Source of the DNA: Cyprinodon diabolis | Lineage: Eukaryota; Chordata; Actinopteri; Cyprinodontiformes; Cyprinodontidae | Direction: 5' to 3' | NCBI GenBank assembly: GCA_030533445.1 | Contig: CM060072.1 | Coordinates: 14,967,767 to 15,031,766, forward strand | DNA length: 64,000 nucleotides | Position numbers and translations under genes: made by a program | The notes under the pieces: model-generated | Told to the model about the DNA's origin: nothing | Databases searched by the model: none | What the model saw: the letters and a program-made list of their open reading frames with translations, nothing else | Shown here: positions 44,211 to 56,693 of the stretch, piece after piece | How the letters are laid out: every line of letters starts with the position of its first letter | Numbering within the stretch: position 1 is the first letter of the stretch

Positions 44211-45830
44211 ATAACCTCCTCCACTATACCTCTAAAGGATCACAGGAACATTTGTTTCATTAAAAAAGAGAGAAAGGAGGGTTCGTTTAAAAAGCTTTTC
44301 TTTGTACTGTACACTCCTGGATTCTTATTTGCTCTGTTTAGTGACCTGTCAGTAGTTTTCTTGTCTTATGATTTTTGTGTAGAAAATCTATGCATGAGTT
44401 AAGCTTGTTCACTGTATTATCTTTTTTTTAACTTAACCTTGACAACATTGTTAAACTCCTCAGTGTCTGCCTCTATCTCACATTTCCTGGCCTAGCCCTG
44501 GATTGATGATCTCATTTTGACTCCTTATTGGTTTAATAAATCCTGTGTGATGGAAATGTTTATGTTTTTCACTCATTACTCTTGATTAGTAGCTTTCTCT
44601 CATGTTTTTTTTTCTTTCTTTTGTCATCAAGCCAGAATGCATTCTGTCATCAAGCCAGAATGCATGTGAAACTAAACATAACCGATCATCATCTACAAGG
44701 CAAACAGCAGGTCATCCTGAGAAAATGCAAAAATGGATATCCTAATATTCAAAATGTTCACAGTTTGTCAAACACCAACATTCAGTGACAGCATCATCAT
44801 TAAGAAAGAAAAAATCAATCCATGAAAGGCATTTCCTCTCCTTCCAGCATGCCGCCTTATTCCTTTTTCCTAAAGCAATTTCTGCAGCACACAGAAGGAG
44901 AGTTGTTTTGTGTCTTGTTTGTGTCTGTGTATATGTGTGCACGCATGATTGCACCCATGGTAAACTAGCTTTTGTGCAGTTCATTACAAATTCTGCTGAC
45001 AAGAGACTCGCAGGAAAAGCAGTTGTGTATGCGTGGAGGGAATATCAAGAAGACCTTCCGTACTCAGAGATGGCCTGCAGCTTTAAAGATATCGTCTCCT
45101 TCACACGAGGCCATAAAACATCCTGCAATCACACAAACAAACACTGGCTGGACAGCAGTTTGTGCATTGATGCCAACGTAGCATTCAGAGCCCAAAAATC
45201 TTTCTCATTATTGCTGGCAGTCCTAAATACTACGAACTACAGAGAAAAGGGAATAATAGGGTTTAGCAATAGGCAGGCAAATGAGGTGCAGTGTATAATT
45301 AGGAGAAGTGGGGGGAAAAAGTACATTTAGACAGCTGTATGGTTCTCAGAAATTAAAAGTACTTTATTGCTGAAGCACAGGCTGTAGATTTTACTCTCTT
45401 ATCTTAGATTATTAATCATTTGCTAACGTCCACACTCTCTTTTGCAGCCTTAAGTTGCTTTAACCTGTCATATTAAAAACAGATTGAATGGATGGTTACT
45501 ACTTCTCAGCATCTTCAGAGCTTAGATTGAGACTGTGTTGACAGTTTGCAAATCTGTGATACTTCAGCCATAACAAGGGTGGTAAGGGCAACTGAGAAGA
45601 TAATTGTAGGATCACTATCTTCCTCCCACTGTGTCTTTAATAGCTGCCACAGGAACAAAGCTCTAAATATACACAATCCAATTTTTTTAATATCTGTTTG
45701 ACAATTTTACCAGCTAAACTGTTAAAGATTTAAGATAAAAAAGACATCTTATTTTAGGCTATTTGGTATACATTGAACAAAAACTGAGCTGAGTGGATTT
45801 TAAGTTGCTTTATTTTCTGTTTGTTACAAC
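44211..45830. other. no confident feature
   Basis: A 181-codon plus-strand frame (44785-45330) is the longest non-repeat frame here but has no domain, and the segment looks like ordinary non-coding DNA. It could be a conserved non-coding element; this cannot be judged from one species. Confidence 0.4.
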
Positions 45831-45839
45831 TGAATTTTA

Positions 45840-46440
45840 CTGTTATGTCAGGACTCGAAATGTAGGGCCCAGAATTCAGGCAAACAGATCAGAGTGAATT
45901 TAAATAAAGGGTTTAAAAATTGCTCAAACTCCCGAGCTCGTCAGCTGGGGCAGGATAGCTGGAAACTTTGTAGAGGTGTGAACCAGGAGTGAAGCAGAGC
46001 AGACTGACGAGCAGAAGCCAGCAGACGCGGAAGAGCAGAAGTATCCGGAGGGAGAACCCTAAGTCAGTGTCGATGCAAGAGCAGGTTTCCAGGCCAGAAG
46101 ATCAGAGATCCGAAGAGGTTCCGAAGGGAAATCCAGGCAGGGGTCAGGAGACAGATCTAAGGTTGTTAGCAGGAAGTATCCAATAAGCAGTCTGAAGTCA
46201 GATCAGTCAAAACAGATCAGAACTGGGGAAGCAAAACTCAGAAGTTCAGAGGCAGAAACTAGTCACAATAAGGTAATCAGATACACACTAGGTACACTAG
46301 AGAATTCTCACATTCAGCTCGAATCATCTACTACTGATGGCTGGAAAAAAGCTGTTCAAATAAGAACTGGAACAGGTGGTTATGATGAGTGAGACTGAAA
46401 ACTGCGCAGAGCTAGACAGGTGGAATAAATGAACCAATAA
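45840..46440 (+). repeat. possible interspersed repeat, purine-rich
   Basis: Unusually G/A-rich block (gtcaggactcgaaatgtagg, cagactgacgagcagaagcc, aggggtcaggagacagatct) against AT-rich flanks. Likely an inserted element, but no ends or coding region are recognised. Confidence 0.3.
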
Positions 46441-49055
46441 TGCAGTCATCAGTGCCAAGATAATGAAATGTTAATAATCTAATTTATCTGTGGTGTCATT
46501 CCAGGCAACAGAAGAGCATATTCAAACAAATTGAAAGGAAGACACATGGTGGTAAACTGTTCAACATAGTTGGTGTGAGAGAACTGTCCCTAATTAATTG
46601 CCAAATTAATGCTAGGGTTAGTAAATGTCTTTGTAAGCAAACAATCTCATTAGCTGACTCGCAGTAGTAAAATCACAGGTCAGTTTATATTGCAGTGTTG
46701 CATCTAGAAAGGCAAGATGATTTTGTGTTAAGAGGCTGTGGAGCATATACAGTTGCTTTCTTCTTTTAATTCAAGTTCGGGTGAGGATAAAATGTAATTG
46801 ACCTTTTAAGTCTTAATATCAATAAATGCAAGCATCATTGGAGAGTTTTCTCAATGGTAAAAAATAGATAAAAATAGATCTCTTTTCATCACATTACAAG
46901 AATATAAGATACATAAACTCAATATCATAATTTTCTAAAGACTTTTTGCTAATTTTTCTAACTTGGTCTTTGTCAACCTGGAGAGCCTGTAACCAGTTAG
47001 GCCTAGGTTAGAGGTGTCTATTCCCACTGGAGTCTGGCACTGGTTGAAAAGAGGCTGAAGAATGATGGAATCTGTAGACAGACCAGTGAGATGAAGGTGG
47101 AGAAGGATGGAGGAGGGAGGATGACCCTGGCAATAATTGGTTCACATGAAGGAGTGGAGCTGTGCTGATGGGCTGCAGCAGAGGATCATTATGAGGAGAT
47201 TGGCTGCAGACGACAGCCTTCCAAACTGAAATTACACCGGGGTTTCATTAGTGAGCTTTCTTAGAACAACAACAAATAAGGAACAATCCAATATTACATT
47301 TATGTAGCTTTTTATGATATTGTACATATTCATATAAAAGATTGCTGTTCTAAAACAGATGAGTTATTCAGAAGACTGTTAATAGCAAGACATTTTTTTA
47401 TTGTTAACATCCTTAAGCAGCCTGCAAAAATGCTATATTGCTACAGCTACCTTGTCAGACATCAGGGAAAAACAAACTAATGATGATATAGTCTACGTTA
47501 TTTTATAGTGCCTCTGAAAGGAGAAAAAAACAACAACGACCTGATGGCTTTAGGGATCTGCAAGTTGTTTATTCCTTCTCTATCTAGTACTGGGGCTCTG
47601 CTGCAAATATTTGATTGCAAAAGAGAAAAAAAACATTTTGTAGTTAAAGTGTTTGCTTTGTTGTTGATTTTCTAACCTCTTGCAATTAGCTTTGCTATAG
47701 TGCAGCTACAAGCCTGTATACAAGCAAGTGCAGGAAATGTAGACCTTATTTTTTTTATTTACTTTTTTTTATGCTCCTTATTAAACACCCAGCATGTTTT
47801 GATGAGATAATCTAGCGGAACAAGTTTTTCCTAATCAAGTTTTCTGCTTATAAGAAATACAACATTCTTCAGTGTTGCTTTGCAGGAAAAGATTTAGTCA
47901 TCACGAGCTATAGCTACAGTAAGAAGGACACAGTTTTCCAAACCAATACTCATTTTTATTTTCTGTTGTATCTCATAAAAGTTAAATAAAAAACAAAATT
48001 AATAAACAGTCCACAGAGTCTTTGTTTTTGAAAAAAAAAGCAATTGTTTCTGATGAGTAACATTACCATTTCAAAGACTGCTTGAACCAACATTTGGCAG
48101 AAAGGCGTTTATATCAGGATGTCAGTAAAATTCAGTTATTGCACTGTTATAGGGTAAAATATGGGTAAAATAAGTCATTTTGTGAATAAGTGCTGATAAC
48201 AACACACAAAGTCAACCACTCCTAGAATTTAGATTAGTGGAGATGTGCTTTCTGTGAGTGACAAACTGTGCTTCTCTGTTTGTAAATTTAATGGGAGAGT
48301 CTGGGACTATGTAAGATCTGTTTAGGGATGACAGCTTCCACTTCCAAAATGCCACCTCATCAATACTTTAAACAGCTTTCTAAGGGACATAAACAAGCAA
48401 GTATGGTGTGAAGGAACCTGACTTAATGCAGAATCTGTAAGCAATAGAATTAGAGTATCACCTCCAACATCAGCAATTGACCTCACATATTTTCTCCAGG
48501 AAGATGAATAAATGATAAAAGCTTGAATCCATTGCAGTCAAATTTCCTGAGAGGGCCTAAGGCTTTAGAATTAGCATATTTGAGAATTGGGTGTAATTTG
48601 TGTGAAAAGATAAACGTGACCATATTTAAGATTGAAAAGTATAGTTTAATGACAAAGAATTTACTCCTTACAGATTTCATGTTCTTTCATTTTTGGCCAC
48701 TCATAAATGATTCAAATCATCATACAACGTTAGATATCAGACAAAACACCTTGATTAAATTACTTTTCAAATTATTATTTCTTTCATTAATGGAAAAGAT
48801 CTATCCAAGCCAAGTTGGTCTTATGCAAAAAACTAAACGTCTTGTTTTGAAAAATGCAGCAAATCATGAACTGACCGTGCCACCATTATTTTCAAAGCTC
48901 AGTATCACCAGTTGGTTCAATGCCTGAATACAACATCAAGAAATCCATTAAATACAATATCTTATTCTTTATCTTTAAACACTTCACTAGTGTGCTATTC
49001 CTATACATTTTTCTAAGGTCCAAATTTGTGTGATAATTTTTTTTCTATAATCTTT
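46441..49055. other. AT-rich intergenic DNA
   Basis: A GC-richer patch at about 47010-47225 (gtggagaaggatggaggagg) stands out but matches nothing recognised. Frames at 48483-48927 on both strands are without domains. Confidence 0.4.
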
Positions 49056-49059
49056 TTTG

Positions 49060-49140
49060 CTGCTGTAGAAACCAGAATTTCCAAATAGTGGGACAATAAA
49101 GGTATTTTCTATTCTATTCTATTCTATTCTATTCTATTCT
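49060..49140 (+). repeat. retroposon tail with (TTCTA)n microsatellite
   Basis: The segment ccaaatagtgggacaataaa followed by ggtatt and about seven ctatt units is typical of a retroposon 3' end running into a pentanucleotide tail. Confidence 0.75.
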
Positions 49141-50228
49141 GAATAGAACCTTTCTGACAACAAACCCTGCAATTGAAGTCTTGATCGTGTTCATCTCCTC
49201 ATCGTGGAGTGACAAACTGCAACCTTGCTGTTGTAGCTCACAGTCTCATCAGCCTTGACTCCAGCCTCAGCAGCAAGTGAACAAACACAGCTAAACCGGG
49301 CAATGTCTGGTGCTGGGCAGACAGCATGGAGTGTGCAGAGGTGTGAAATTGAACAGGGCTTTAAACATGTCTCCCCAGCTTGCCTTTTATTCTCCACACT
49401 GCCACTTTTTAGTGTGAAGCACCATGAAAGCCTTCAAGGAGAGGAATGAGAACATGTAAGCCTTTATCTCTATAGGATTCATAATGAGGGGACTTAAAAG
49501 ATGCACAAACTACACTGAAGTTTAGAACAGATATTGGAAAGGCAGAAATGAGGCTCAGTTCCAAGTGTTTTTCATCACCTCTAAGTAAGTAGCTAAAAAT
49601 ACTTTGCTTTGGATGTAATTGGACTTCCTTAACTCCTCCTGCAGGATTATTTTATTACTTTGGTTCATTTTAGCAGCTGAATGGACCAGCATTAATTTTA
49701 GAACAGGTGCCATAATCACTCTCCATTTAGGAGTCTTCAAACATATGCCATGCTTTAAACTGTGCATGAATAGTTGCATAAATCTTTCAGAATGCACTCA
49801 TCTACAGCGAGTTCATCATCCAGGGACCCTCACTCCCTTCGCAGCCATTCATTTTTCATGGAGCCCCGCTGGTGATGGAGCATGTCCACAAGTAGGGCCA
49901 GGAAATTACTGTGAGACTCTCAGGCACTTTGTGGCCCGAATACTAACAAGCACAGAGACTTTAATATGATTCTAAGTTCTGTGCTTAATATGCATTGTTA
50001 ACAGTCACCTCCCAGAAATACTGACCCTTTTCATAAAGATAGAAAGCAGCTGAGATTACTTATTACAGAAAAAATTACCATTTTGTTGTGTTTCGATTCA
50101 CAATCCCACCTGTTTCGCATTCCTTTTGTGAAAGCATTGAACTAACTTTTCATTTTCAAAATGACATCACAAAATTTTAATTTATAGTCTTTCAGTTGAG
50201 GTTTTTTCAGGCTATTTTTCTGCACAAT
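49141..50228. other. AT-rich intergenic DNA
   Basis: No feature recognised. Confidence 0.45.
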
Positions 50229-50230
50229 TG

Positions 50231-50277
50231 TGTGTTGTGACAGCTTTTTTTTTTTTTTTTTTTTGGGGGGGGGGGGG
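50231..50277. repeat. poly(T)/poly(G) tract
   Basis: A long T run directly followed by a long G run. Confidence 0.95.
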
Positions 50278-50374
50278 TTGACTTGATTTTTCCTTAAAAT
50301 TTATTTAATTGATCTATTACAGGTGCTTGGCTCCAAGTACTCAGAGATTCACTTCCATACAGAAACCCCACAGA

Positions 50375-50628
50375 GCGATAGTTTCAAGGTGTTGCTTTAT
50401 TGTATATCTCGTACCATGTCTTTCGGTTGTGCTGTTCTTTTTTCATCTCGTTACAGGTGATGAAGCAGACTGAAAATGTTTTGTCATTGTCTCCTTTCTA
50501 TCTCTTCTTTCTTTCATCTTTTCTTTCTTTTTTTTCCCTTTTCTTCTTCTGTTTTTTCTGCTCTATTTACATTGCAGTGTCCATATAAACTGTAAAACTC
50601 CCTGCATAATTATAATAAAGCAATTTAT
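50375..50628 (+). repeat. unclassified dispersed repeat, uninterrupted copy (hAT empty site)
   Basis: Continuous through atagtttcaaggtgttgctt and tattgtatatctcgtaccat. At the psmg1 intron copy these are separated by the hAT and its second gttgcttt. It shares the internal gtgatgaagcagactg, ctatttacattgcag and the end aataaagcaattta. Confidence 0.8.
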
Positions 50629-50799
50629 ATGCATGAGACAAGTGGAGCAATATGGCAATTGCCATACTGCTACACTTGTGAAAGTAACTGCTGGGCTCTT
50701 TTTGGCATCAAGACAATTATTCTTATTGCCACATTGCCAGACACGACACTGTAAAAAAAATAAATAAATAAAATAAATGTAAAAAATAAAAATAAAAAG

Positions 50800-51090
50800 A
50801 AATACAAAATTTATCTAGAAAGAAGGCTCTGGGTTTGATTCCTGGTCTGGCGTCTTCATGCATGGAGTTTGGATGTTCTCCCTGTGCATGCGTGTGTTCT
50901 CTCCGGGTACTCCGGCTTCCTCCCACAGTCCAAAACAACATGACTGTTAGGTTAATTGGCTTCTCCAATTGTCCTTAGGTCTAAGTGTGTGCGTGAATGG
51001 TTGTTTATCTTTGTATGTCTCTATGTTGCACTGCCCAGGGTGTGCCCCAGGACACTGACAAGGACTAAGCAGGAGAAAATGGTTCGATGG
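50800..51090 (+). repeat. dispersed fish repeat (ggatggat family), plus
   Basis: Longest copy of the family: B-box-like gggtttgattcctggtct, atgcatggagtttggatgtt, tctccgggtactccggcttc, catgactgttaggttaattg, cccagggtgtgccccagg, and an end atggttcgatggata. Possibly a long tRNA-SINE-like or LINE-tail element. Confidence 0.65.
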
Positions 51091-51189
51091 ATAGATTATT
51101 ACCAAAACAATGCATTGGAATTTGTTTTAAAGCATTTTTTATATAAGTAATTTTACCCAAAGTTGACCTAATGTGGGACGACCAATGAG

Positions 51190-51545
51190 GAAAATAACAT
51201 TGAAAAAAACGGACTGGAAATTGCCAAATGAAATGTTGCCAAGCCACAAGTGTTTGGAAACATGTTCTATGGACAGACAAGACAAAAATTGAACTTGTTG
51301 CCAGGGCCCATCAGCACTGCGTTCACAGACGGAAAAATTAAACATGTCAAGAAAATAGCACCGTCCCTACTGGGGCTGCTTTGCTTCATCTGGCACAGGG
51401 TGTCTTGAATCTCTACAAGATTTAATGAAATCTCAAGACTATCTAGGGATTCTAGAAAGCAATTGGCTGGCCAGTGTCAGAGAGCTTGGTCTCAGTCGCA
51501 GGCTATGGGTCATGCAACAAAACAGCTGCTGAGAGGAGCAAAAGT
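51190..51545 (+). mobile_element. fossil Tc1-like transposase segment
   Basis: Retains gttctatggacagacaagac (VLWTDKT in frame) and downstream decayed core sequence, with stops and shifts throughout. Confidence 0.5.
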
Positions 51546-51554
51546 CTCACTAAC

Positions 51555-51776
51555 GGTTAAAGCAGGGGTGCTCAAGTCCAGTCCTCAATAGCTACTATTC
51601 TGCAACTTTTTGATGCACCCCATTTTTAACACACACTGAATCAAATGACTTACCTTGCCTCTGCTGGGCTAAATGAGGGGATTGAGCCTTTCCATTCTGG
51701 TGTGTTAAAGAGATGCATCTAAAAGTTACAGGATGGTAGCTCTTGAGGACTGGACTTGAGCACCCCTGGGTTAAAG
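51555..51776. mobile_element. hAT MITE with perfect 8-bp duplication
   Basis: Exact ggttaaag at 51555-51562 and 51769-51776 flanks a 206-bp element. Its ends caggggtgctcaagtccagt and the reverse complement match closely for about 55 bp on each side. Non-coding. A perfect duplication implies a comparatively recent insertion. Confidence 0.92.
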
Positions 51777-52249
51777 ATATTATTTAATAAGAGTGATTGC
51801 CTCAAAAGGTTGAGAAAGAAAATATTAAGGTAAGGGTAGCGTAATTCTTGTCTAGGCCTGTTTCATATGTTTCATATGTTTATTTTTGTGAAATAATTCT
51901 GTTAAAGTAATGTCTGACATTTATTTGGTCATTTTCATGGAATTTGTTATTATGTTACAAAGATTTGTTACTTCTATAACCATTGTGGGTTTTTCTTTCA
52001 TTCAATGACCGGTAATAGCAATTTTATTGTGTGTGAAGCAATAACTACCAAATAAGGCAATGCTTAAGCTTACAAAATAAACAAGAAAAGGGTAAAAAAA
52101 ATAAAATAAAAACTAAACACCGTCGGAATATGACTTAAACTTTGTGTTTGTGTCAATAGTAAGTTGAAAATTATCATAATTAAACTCAGAAAAATATCTG
52201 TAAAGGGAGATTATATAAAATAGTAAGAAGTTTGTCAAAAACTGGCTGC
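51777..52249. other. AT-rich intergenic DNA
   Basis: Nothing recognised. Confidence 0.45.
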
Positions 52250-52480
52250 TAAAGTGTGTAAATATGTAAACTAATTACCTGCTGAAGCATCTTTTGTTTC
52301 AAGAATAGCTGTCAGTGTTTGCACATCTTGACTTGGAAGAATTTTGCCCACATCTCCTTTCAACAGTCTTCAAATTTATCACATTTTGAGGACAATTATG
52401 CTCTACATTCCTCCTTGGGTCACCCCCAATGATTTTCTGTAAGATTTAGTGGTTGGTTCTGGCTGGGCCATTCACAAAAA
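52250..52480 (-). mobile_element. Tc1-family non-coding fragment
   Basis: Contains gcacatcttgacttggaaga, attttgcccacatctccttt and ggttctggctgggccattca, which resembles decayed minus-strand Tc1 transposase sequence. Confidence 0.4.
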
Positions 52481-53325
52481 CTTTAGATAGGGGTGTTCAT
52501 CTTAATATTGAATATTTCTCAAAGGCACCGTTCAAATGATTTAGCCATTAATCAAATTAATCAGTACTTGAGGAACTGGTGTCACCTGTCAGAAAGATTA
52601 ATTTAACGTAAGAATAACAGAATGTGGATCCTACAGCACTTCAGCAATTCCACCGTACTACGGTTTGATTAACAAAAAAGGCTGACTAAGCCTACGAAAC
52701 ATTAAATAATCTGTAAGGTAGATGTATTTTTTTAAAAGAGGTCTACAATAGCACAATATTACATCTAAACATATGTCGATATTAAAACGTGATTGAAAAA
52801 GCAAAGGGAAATTCCTTCCTTGGGTGTTCTCCAGTAAACCATAACAAACATGAGGGGGATAGATGTTTTAATCATGTTATTCTATTTTTAATTTAATTGA
52901 AATCAGACGAAATATTACCCATTGTAATTAGTAAGTTTGCATTCCTTGCGTTGAATAAAAGAGAGACTAGTCTATATCAGCAAAGACATGGAGATATAAC
53001 GCCACAACCACCTCAAAAATGCAAATAAGCTGCTGATTTTGTTTGTTTTTATTATGACTGGCTACATTTGTGTGGCATTAACTGCTTTCCTGTGGGCATA
53101 TTTTGTTCCACCAGAAACAATCATCTCTTGAAACGCTATGCATCGATTGTCAGTGTGTTAAACAGAAAGACAGTTCTGATGAGCCAATGTCATTGCATTT
53201 TAAATCAATTTTCAGCTGAAGGGCTGATAAGATAATTATACACTGTTGTTTACCCAGCATATAGTTATTCCATCTTCTCAATCCGCTCTCTCTATCTTTG
53301 GTTTGTAGAGATTTAAAGCACTAGG
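52481..53325. other. AT-rich intergenic DNA
   Basis: Nothing recognised. Confidence 0.45.
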
Positions 53326-53541
53326 AAGCAGTGGTGGCCTACTGGTTAGGGCATTGAGATTGAATTCCTAAGGTTGCGAGTCCGATACCTACTCCAACAA
53401 ACTGCTACTCTGGGTCTCTGAGCAAGATGCTTAACCCCTGATTGCGCCCCACAATGGCAGCCCACTGCTTCCCAAGGGGATGGGTTAAATGCAGAGGTTA
53501 ATTTCTCCAATGAGAGATCGATAAAGTTCAATTATTATTAT
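53326..53541 (+). mobile_element. tRNA-derived SINE, copy 2
   Basis: Same body as 2379-2612: ctctgagcaagatgcttaac, cacaatggcagcccactgct, ggggatgggttaaatgcaga and ctccaatgagagatcgataa. The head keeps tggcctactggttagggc (A box) and gcgagtccgatacc (B box). Confidence 0.75.
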
Positions 53542-53679
53542 TTGGTGTGAATACTACCGCTGAAACACCACACCTGTAAGAACATGCATGCTGCCTGTCT
53601 TCCTCCTCCCTCTTAACCACTCTTTCTGTCAGCTGACTAAGAATAACAGTGCCCATAAAATCTAAAAAGAAAATACATT

Positions 53680-54820
53680 AAGCATGTCATCTCAAGGCAC
53701 TTTACGGAGACAATTTAACCAGGTCATACAGTCATATTGGTTCAAAGTTTCCTATGAAATGAAAACCAGTTGATTGCATCAACTCATTGACTCAAAAGCA
53801 GTCCCTAATACCAGGCATGTTTGTAGCGACAGTGAAGAGGAAAACTCCCCTTTAACAGGAGGAAACCTCCAGCAGAACCAAGCTAGATGTGATCTGCCGA
53901 GGCCGACTGGGGTTCAAGGAAAATGAAGCAGACATAGAAAAAGAAGCAGAGATACAAAAGGCAACTGTCAACCAGCTCTGTCCAGGAAACACACGGCCAG
54001 GCAGATGACCTCCAACCAAGCTCCCATATTTGAGGAGGAAAAAGAGCATATACAGTTAGTCACAATCAGAAAAACAGGACTACACTAAAAAACAGGCCAA
54101 ACTCCAACATCTATAAACAAAGGTGTTGACGGCAGCAGCACAGCTGATGGCTTTTTCTCAATGTGAGGTACCATAAGCTCTGGTGCCGTATTTATTTATT
54201 TTTTTTAGCATATTCTTTATGTTTATCACTACATTAAAAAGTCATACTTTATTATTGTCTAGAGACTATTAATAACAGGTGGTGAAATGCAGCTCCAGGT
54301 GAGCTTTGAATGTGGTAATGTTATGCTTCTGTTCCAAATGACCCATATTTATTCTGCATGCTCCCGTTCTTCCTGAGTCTATACTTTCCTGTGTTCTTAT
54401 CAAGAACGTACTTGGCAAGAGCACAAGTACATACTCGTGTTCGTGTAAATTGAGAAACTGATGGTATTTCTCTCCAGGATGCTGTCACGGGCAAACAGGA
54501 ACAGACTAGATGAAGCTGCTATGATCAGAAAAACAGAGAGATCATAATATTAGAGATTGAACTGACAAATACTGCAGAACAGGAGAATAGAGATAGAATG
54601 AAGTAGAATGTTGAAAAGGGGTCCCTATGTCCTCCAGCAGTCTAAGCCTATAGCAGCATAACTAAAGAGATAACTCAGGATAACCTGAGCCACTCTAACT
54701 ATAAGCTATATCAAAAGGAACGTTAAAGCCTTGCCTTAAAAGTAGACAGGGTGTCTGGCTAATGGGCTAAAACTGGTAGTTTTTTCCACAGGAGAGGAGC
54801 CTGATAGCTAAAACTGTTTG
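53680..54820 (-). mobile_element. L2/CR1-like LINE 3' fragment, copy 4, with an insertion
   Basis: Reverse complement of the 23.7/31.6 kb family 3' UTR and terminal coding region: tctcaaggcactttacggag, gaaacctccagcagaaccaa, aggccgactggggttcaagg, and at the other end gtctaagcctatagcagcat. The middle (about 54150-54480) is not family sequence and looks inserted. Confidence 0.75.
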
Positions 54821-54939
54821 TAAGAATGAGAAAATAAAAAAAAACACAGTCCATGGGCTTTGTGAGAATAAAGGATGTCAATAGTTCAGTGTCAATTTTG
54901 ATCTTTAATTGCTTCTCTATTTATTTTTCATCAAGCATG

Positions 54940-55200
54940 GCATTTCCATGTTGTCCCTCAGCGTGTGTGGGTTTTCTAAAGCCACTCTGCCTTTCTCCCA
55001 AAGTACAAAGACATAAATTCTATGTTATTTGTTGTCCCTAAATGTGTCTTCGTACATGATTGTTGGTTCCTGCGGCTACTTTTCCAGTGTGCCTCTGAGT
55101 TTCACTGTGATGGACTGGAAAAATGCCCAAGGTTTACTTTGCCTCTCTCCAAATTGCGACTGGAGACGGGCACCAGGTTCAGATGGCTCAAACTTTGACA
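54940..55200 (+). repeat. dispersed fish repeat (ggatggat family), decayed
   Basis: Order kept: gtgtgggttttctaaagcca, ccaaagtacaaagacataaa, ctgtgatggactggaaaaat, gactggagacgggcaccagg. Confidence 0.5.
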
Positions 55201-55299
55201 CAACTGGGTATCTAAATAAAACAGTGAGCCCAAAAGAATGGTTGATTTTGGAACTGTTGAAGCAGGCTAAAATTTACTTTGTGACCTAAATGTTGGCTT

Positions 55300-55660
55300 G
55301 AAGAGTTGACCAATGTACTGCCAAAAGCTTGCTGTTGTGATAAAATGTGTTTGATCCAGTAGCAACTGGCTCAGAGACATTTCAGCAACAATTATTAGGA
55401 AAGAAGATTAACATTTACAAGCTTTTCTAAAATTTCTAGCTGCCCAAATGGAAAGGTTAAATGCATTTAGAAAATAGCTTTATTCTTACACAAGGCTAAC
55501 TTTGATTTAATTGGAGAAAAAAAAGACAGGAAACATTTTTAAAAGATTTAGGGGAAGGTATTCTTACCAGTCAGGTGCCTAGTGTAAAACATAGTGGTGG
55601 CAGCATCCTGCCCAGGGCCTGTTTGGATTTGTGAGATGCACTGCTAAATTTGACAGCCTA
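55300..55660 (+). mobile_element. trace of Tc1-like sequence
   Basis: The block catagtggtggcagcatcct (about 55588) is a Tc1 transposase signature; the rest is not alignable by eye. Confidence 0.35.
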
Positions 55661-55663
55661 ACT

Positions 55664-56693
55664 AATTCAGACCACACACAGCAGAAGCAGCAAAAACACA
55701 TGCTGCTTCATATTTGATGCTTGTGCAGTTTAGTTCTGAAGCATCTTTGCTGCTCTAGCTGCGCAGTGGAAAAGGGTTTGATGCACGTTGGGTGGAGCTA
55801 ACCTACCCTTTCTTTGCCTGTAATTGCATATGAAATCCAAAGAGTTTCCTGGCTAATTTTAATGAAATATGCTACATTCTGACCGCAAGCAGTGGAAGCA
55901 GTAAAAAAGCTTCTGCTGCTTCATTTTTGATGATTGTACACATTAAGGTCAGACATCCAGTAAAGTTTGTCCTTATGCGTCTGATGCTTCTGCTGCTCCT
56001 GTGTTCAATGGCAGAGAGCTGCTTTGCTATATTTGCTGTCATAAGTGGGTAAAAAGTAGTTTTAATATGCTTTTAAGTGAGAAAGTCCACCTGAAAACAC
56101 CATCTGTGCAGTCAGTTCATCAAGATTACGATCCTGCCTTCAAATATTATTTGGCTGGAGCCGTTCAGACCCCCGTACACCGGCGTAGCTCTGTCACTGG
56201 AAATCTCGCTAAATGGAAACTTCTGGCAAAGTCGCCTCTTCGCGGTTTTCAGCTATTGTTCGCTGCAGCTGGAAGGCGTTTTTCATGTACTTAATCCAAA
56301 CGGCAGGCACCAGAATAATAAAAGCAACATATTTTGCCGCGGGGTTCGACATTTTAAGTTCAATTTAGGTGTAAATAAACTGTTTCAGTGGAGTGATCAT
56401 AGCGATCTGCATCAGCAGTGCTGTGTCTGTCTACCTGCCAGCTCCCAGATCAGCTTCTCTGATTGGTTGATGTGGCCCATCGAGCAGCAACTCCAGCAGC
56501 TGCTGCTTTTGCAGCACATCACACGCCTCAGATGCTCAGAAGCTTGTGAGACGCTACTTCAGCTGCTCAGACACGCGGCTCCTGCTGCTCAAAGCAAGCA
56601 GCAGGACCTTTTGTTGCGCCTTGATGCACGTCAACCATTGACTTTGCATGTAAACTAGCTGCTTTTGCTGCTTCTGCACCGTGCGGTCTGAAC
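55664..56693. mobile_element. TIR element rich in gcagcagaagc motifs, non-autonomous
   Basis: Ends ttcagaccacacacagcaga and (reverse complement of the right end) ttcagaccgcacggtgcaga form about 30-bp inverted repeats with a shared gaagcagcaaaa. An internal copy of the left end sits at about 55875-55950 (ctgaccgcaagcagtggaag), so the left part may be a nested or duplicated terminus. The interior has no transposase; the 97-codon frame at 56001-56294 is unknown. A hAT or PIF/Harbinger origin is possible. Confidence 0.6.

Noticed and set aside
44785..45330. 181-codon plus-strand frame
   Set aside because: No recognisable domain, and a hydrophobic/cysteine run comes from a TG-rich stretch. No splice or start context supports it.
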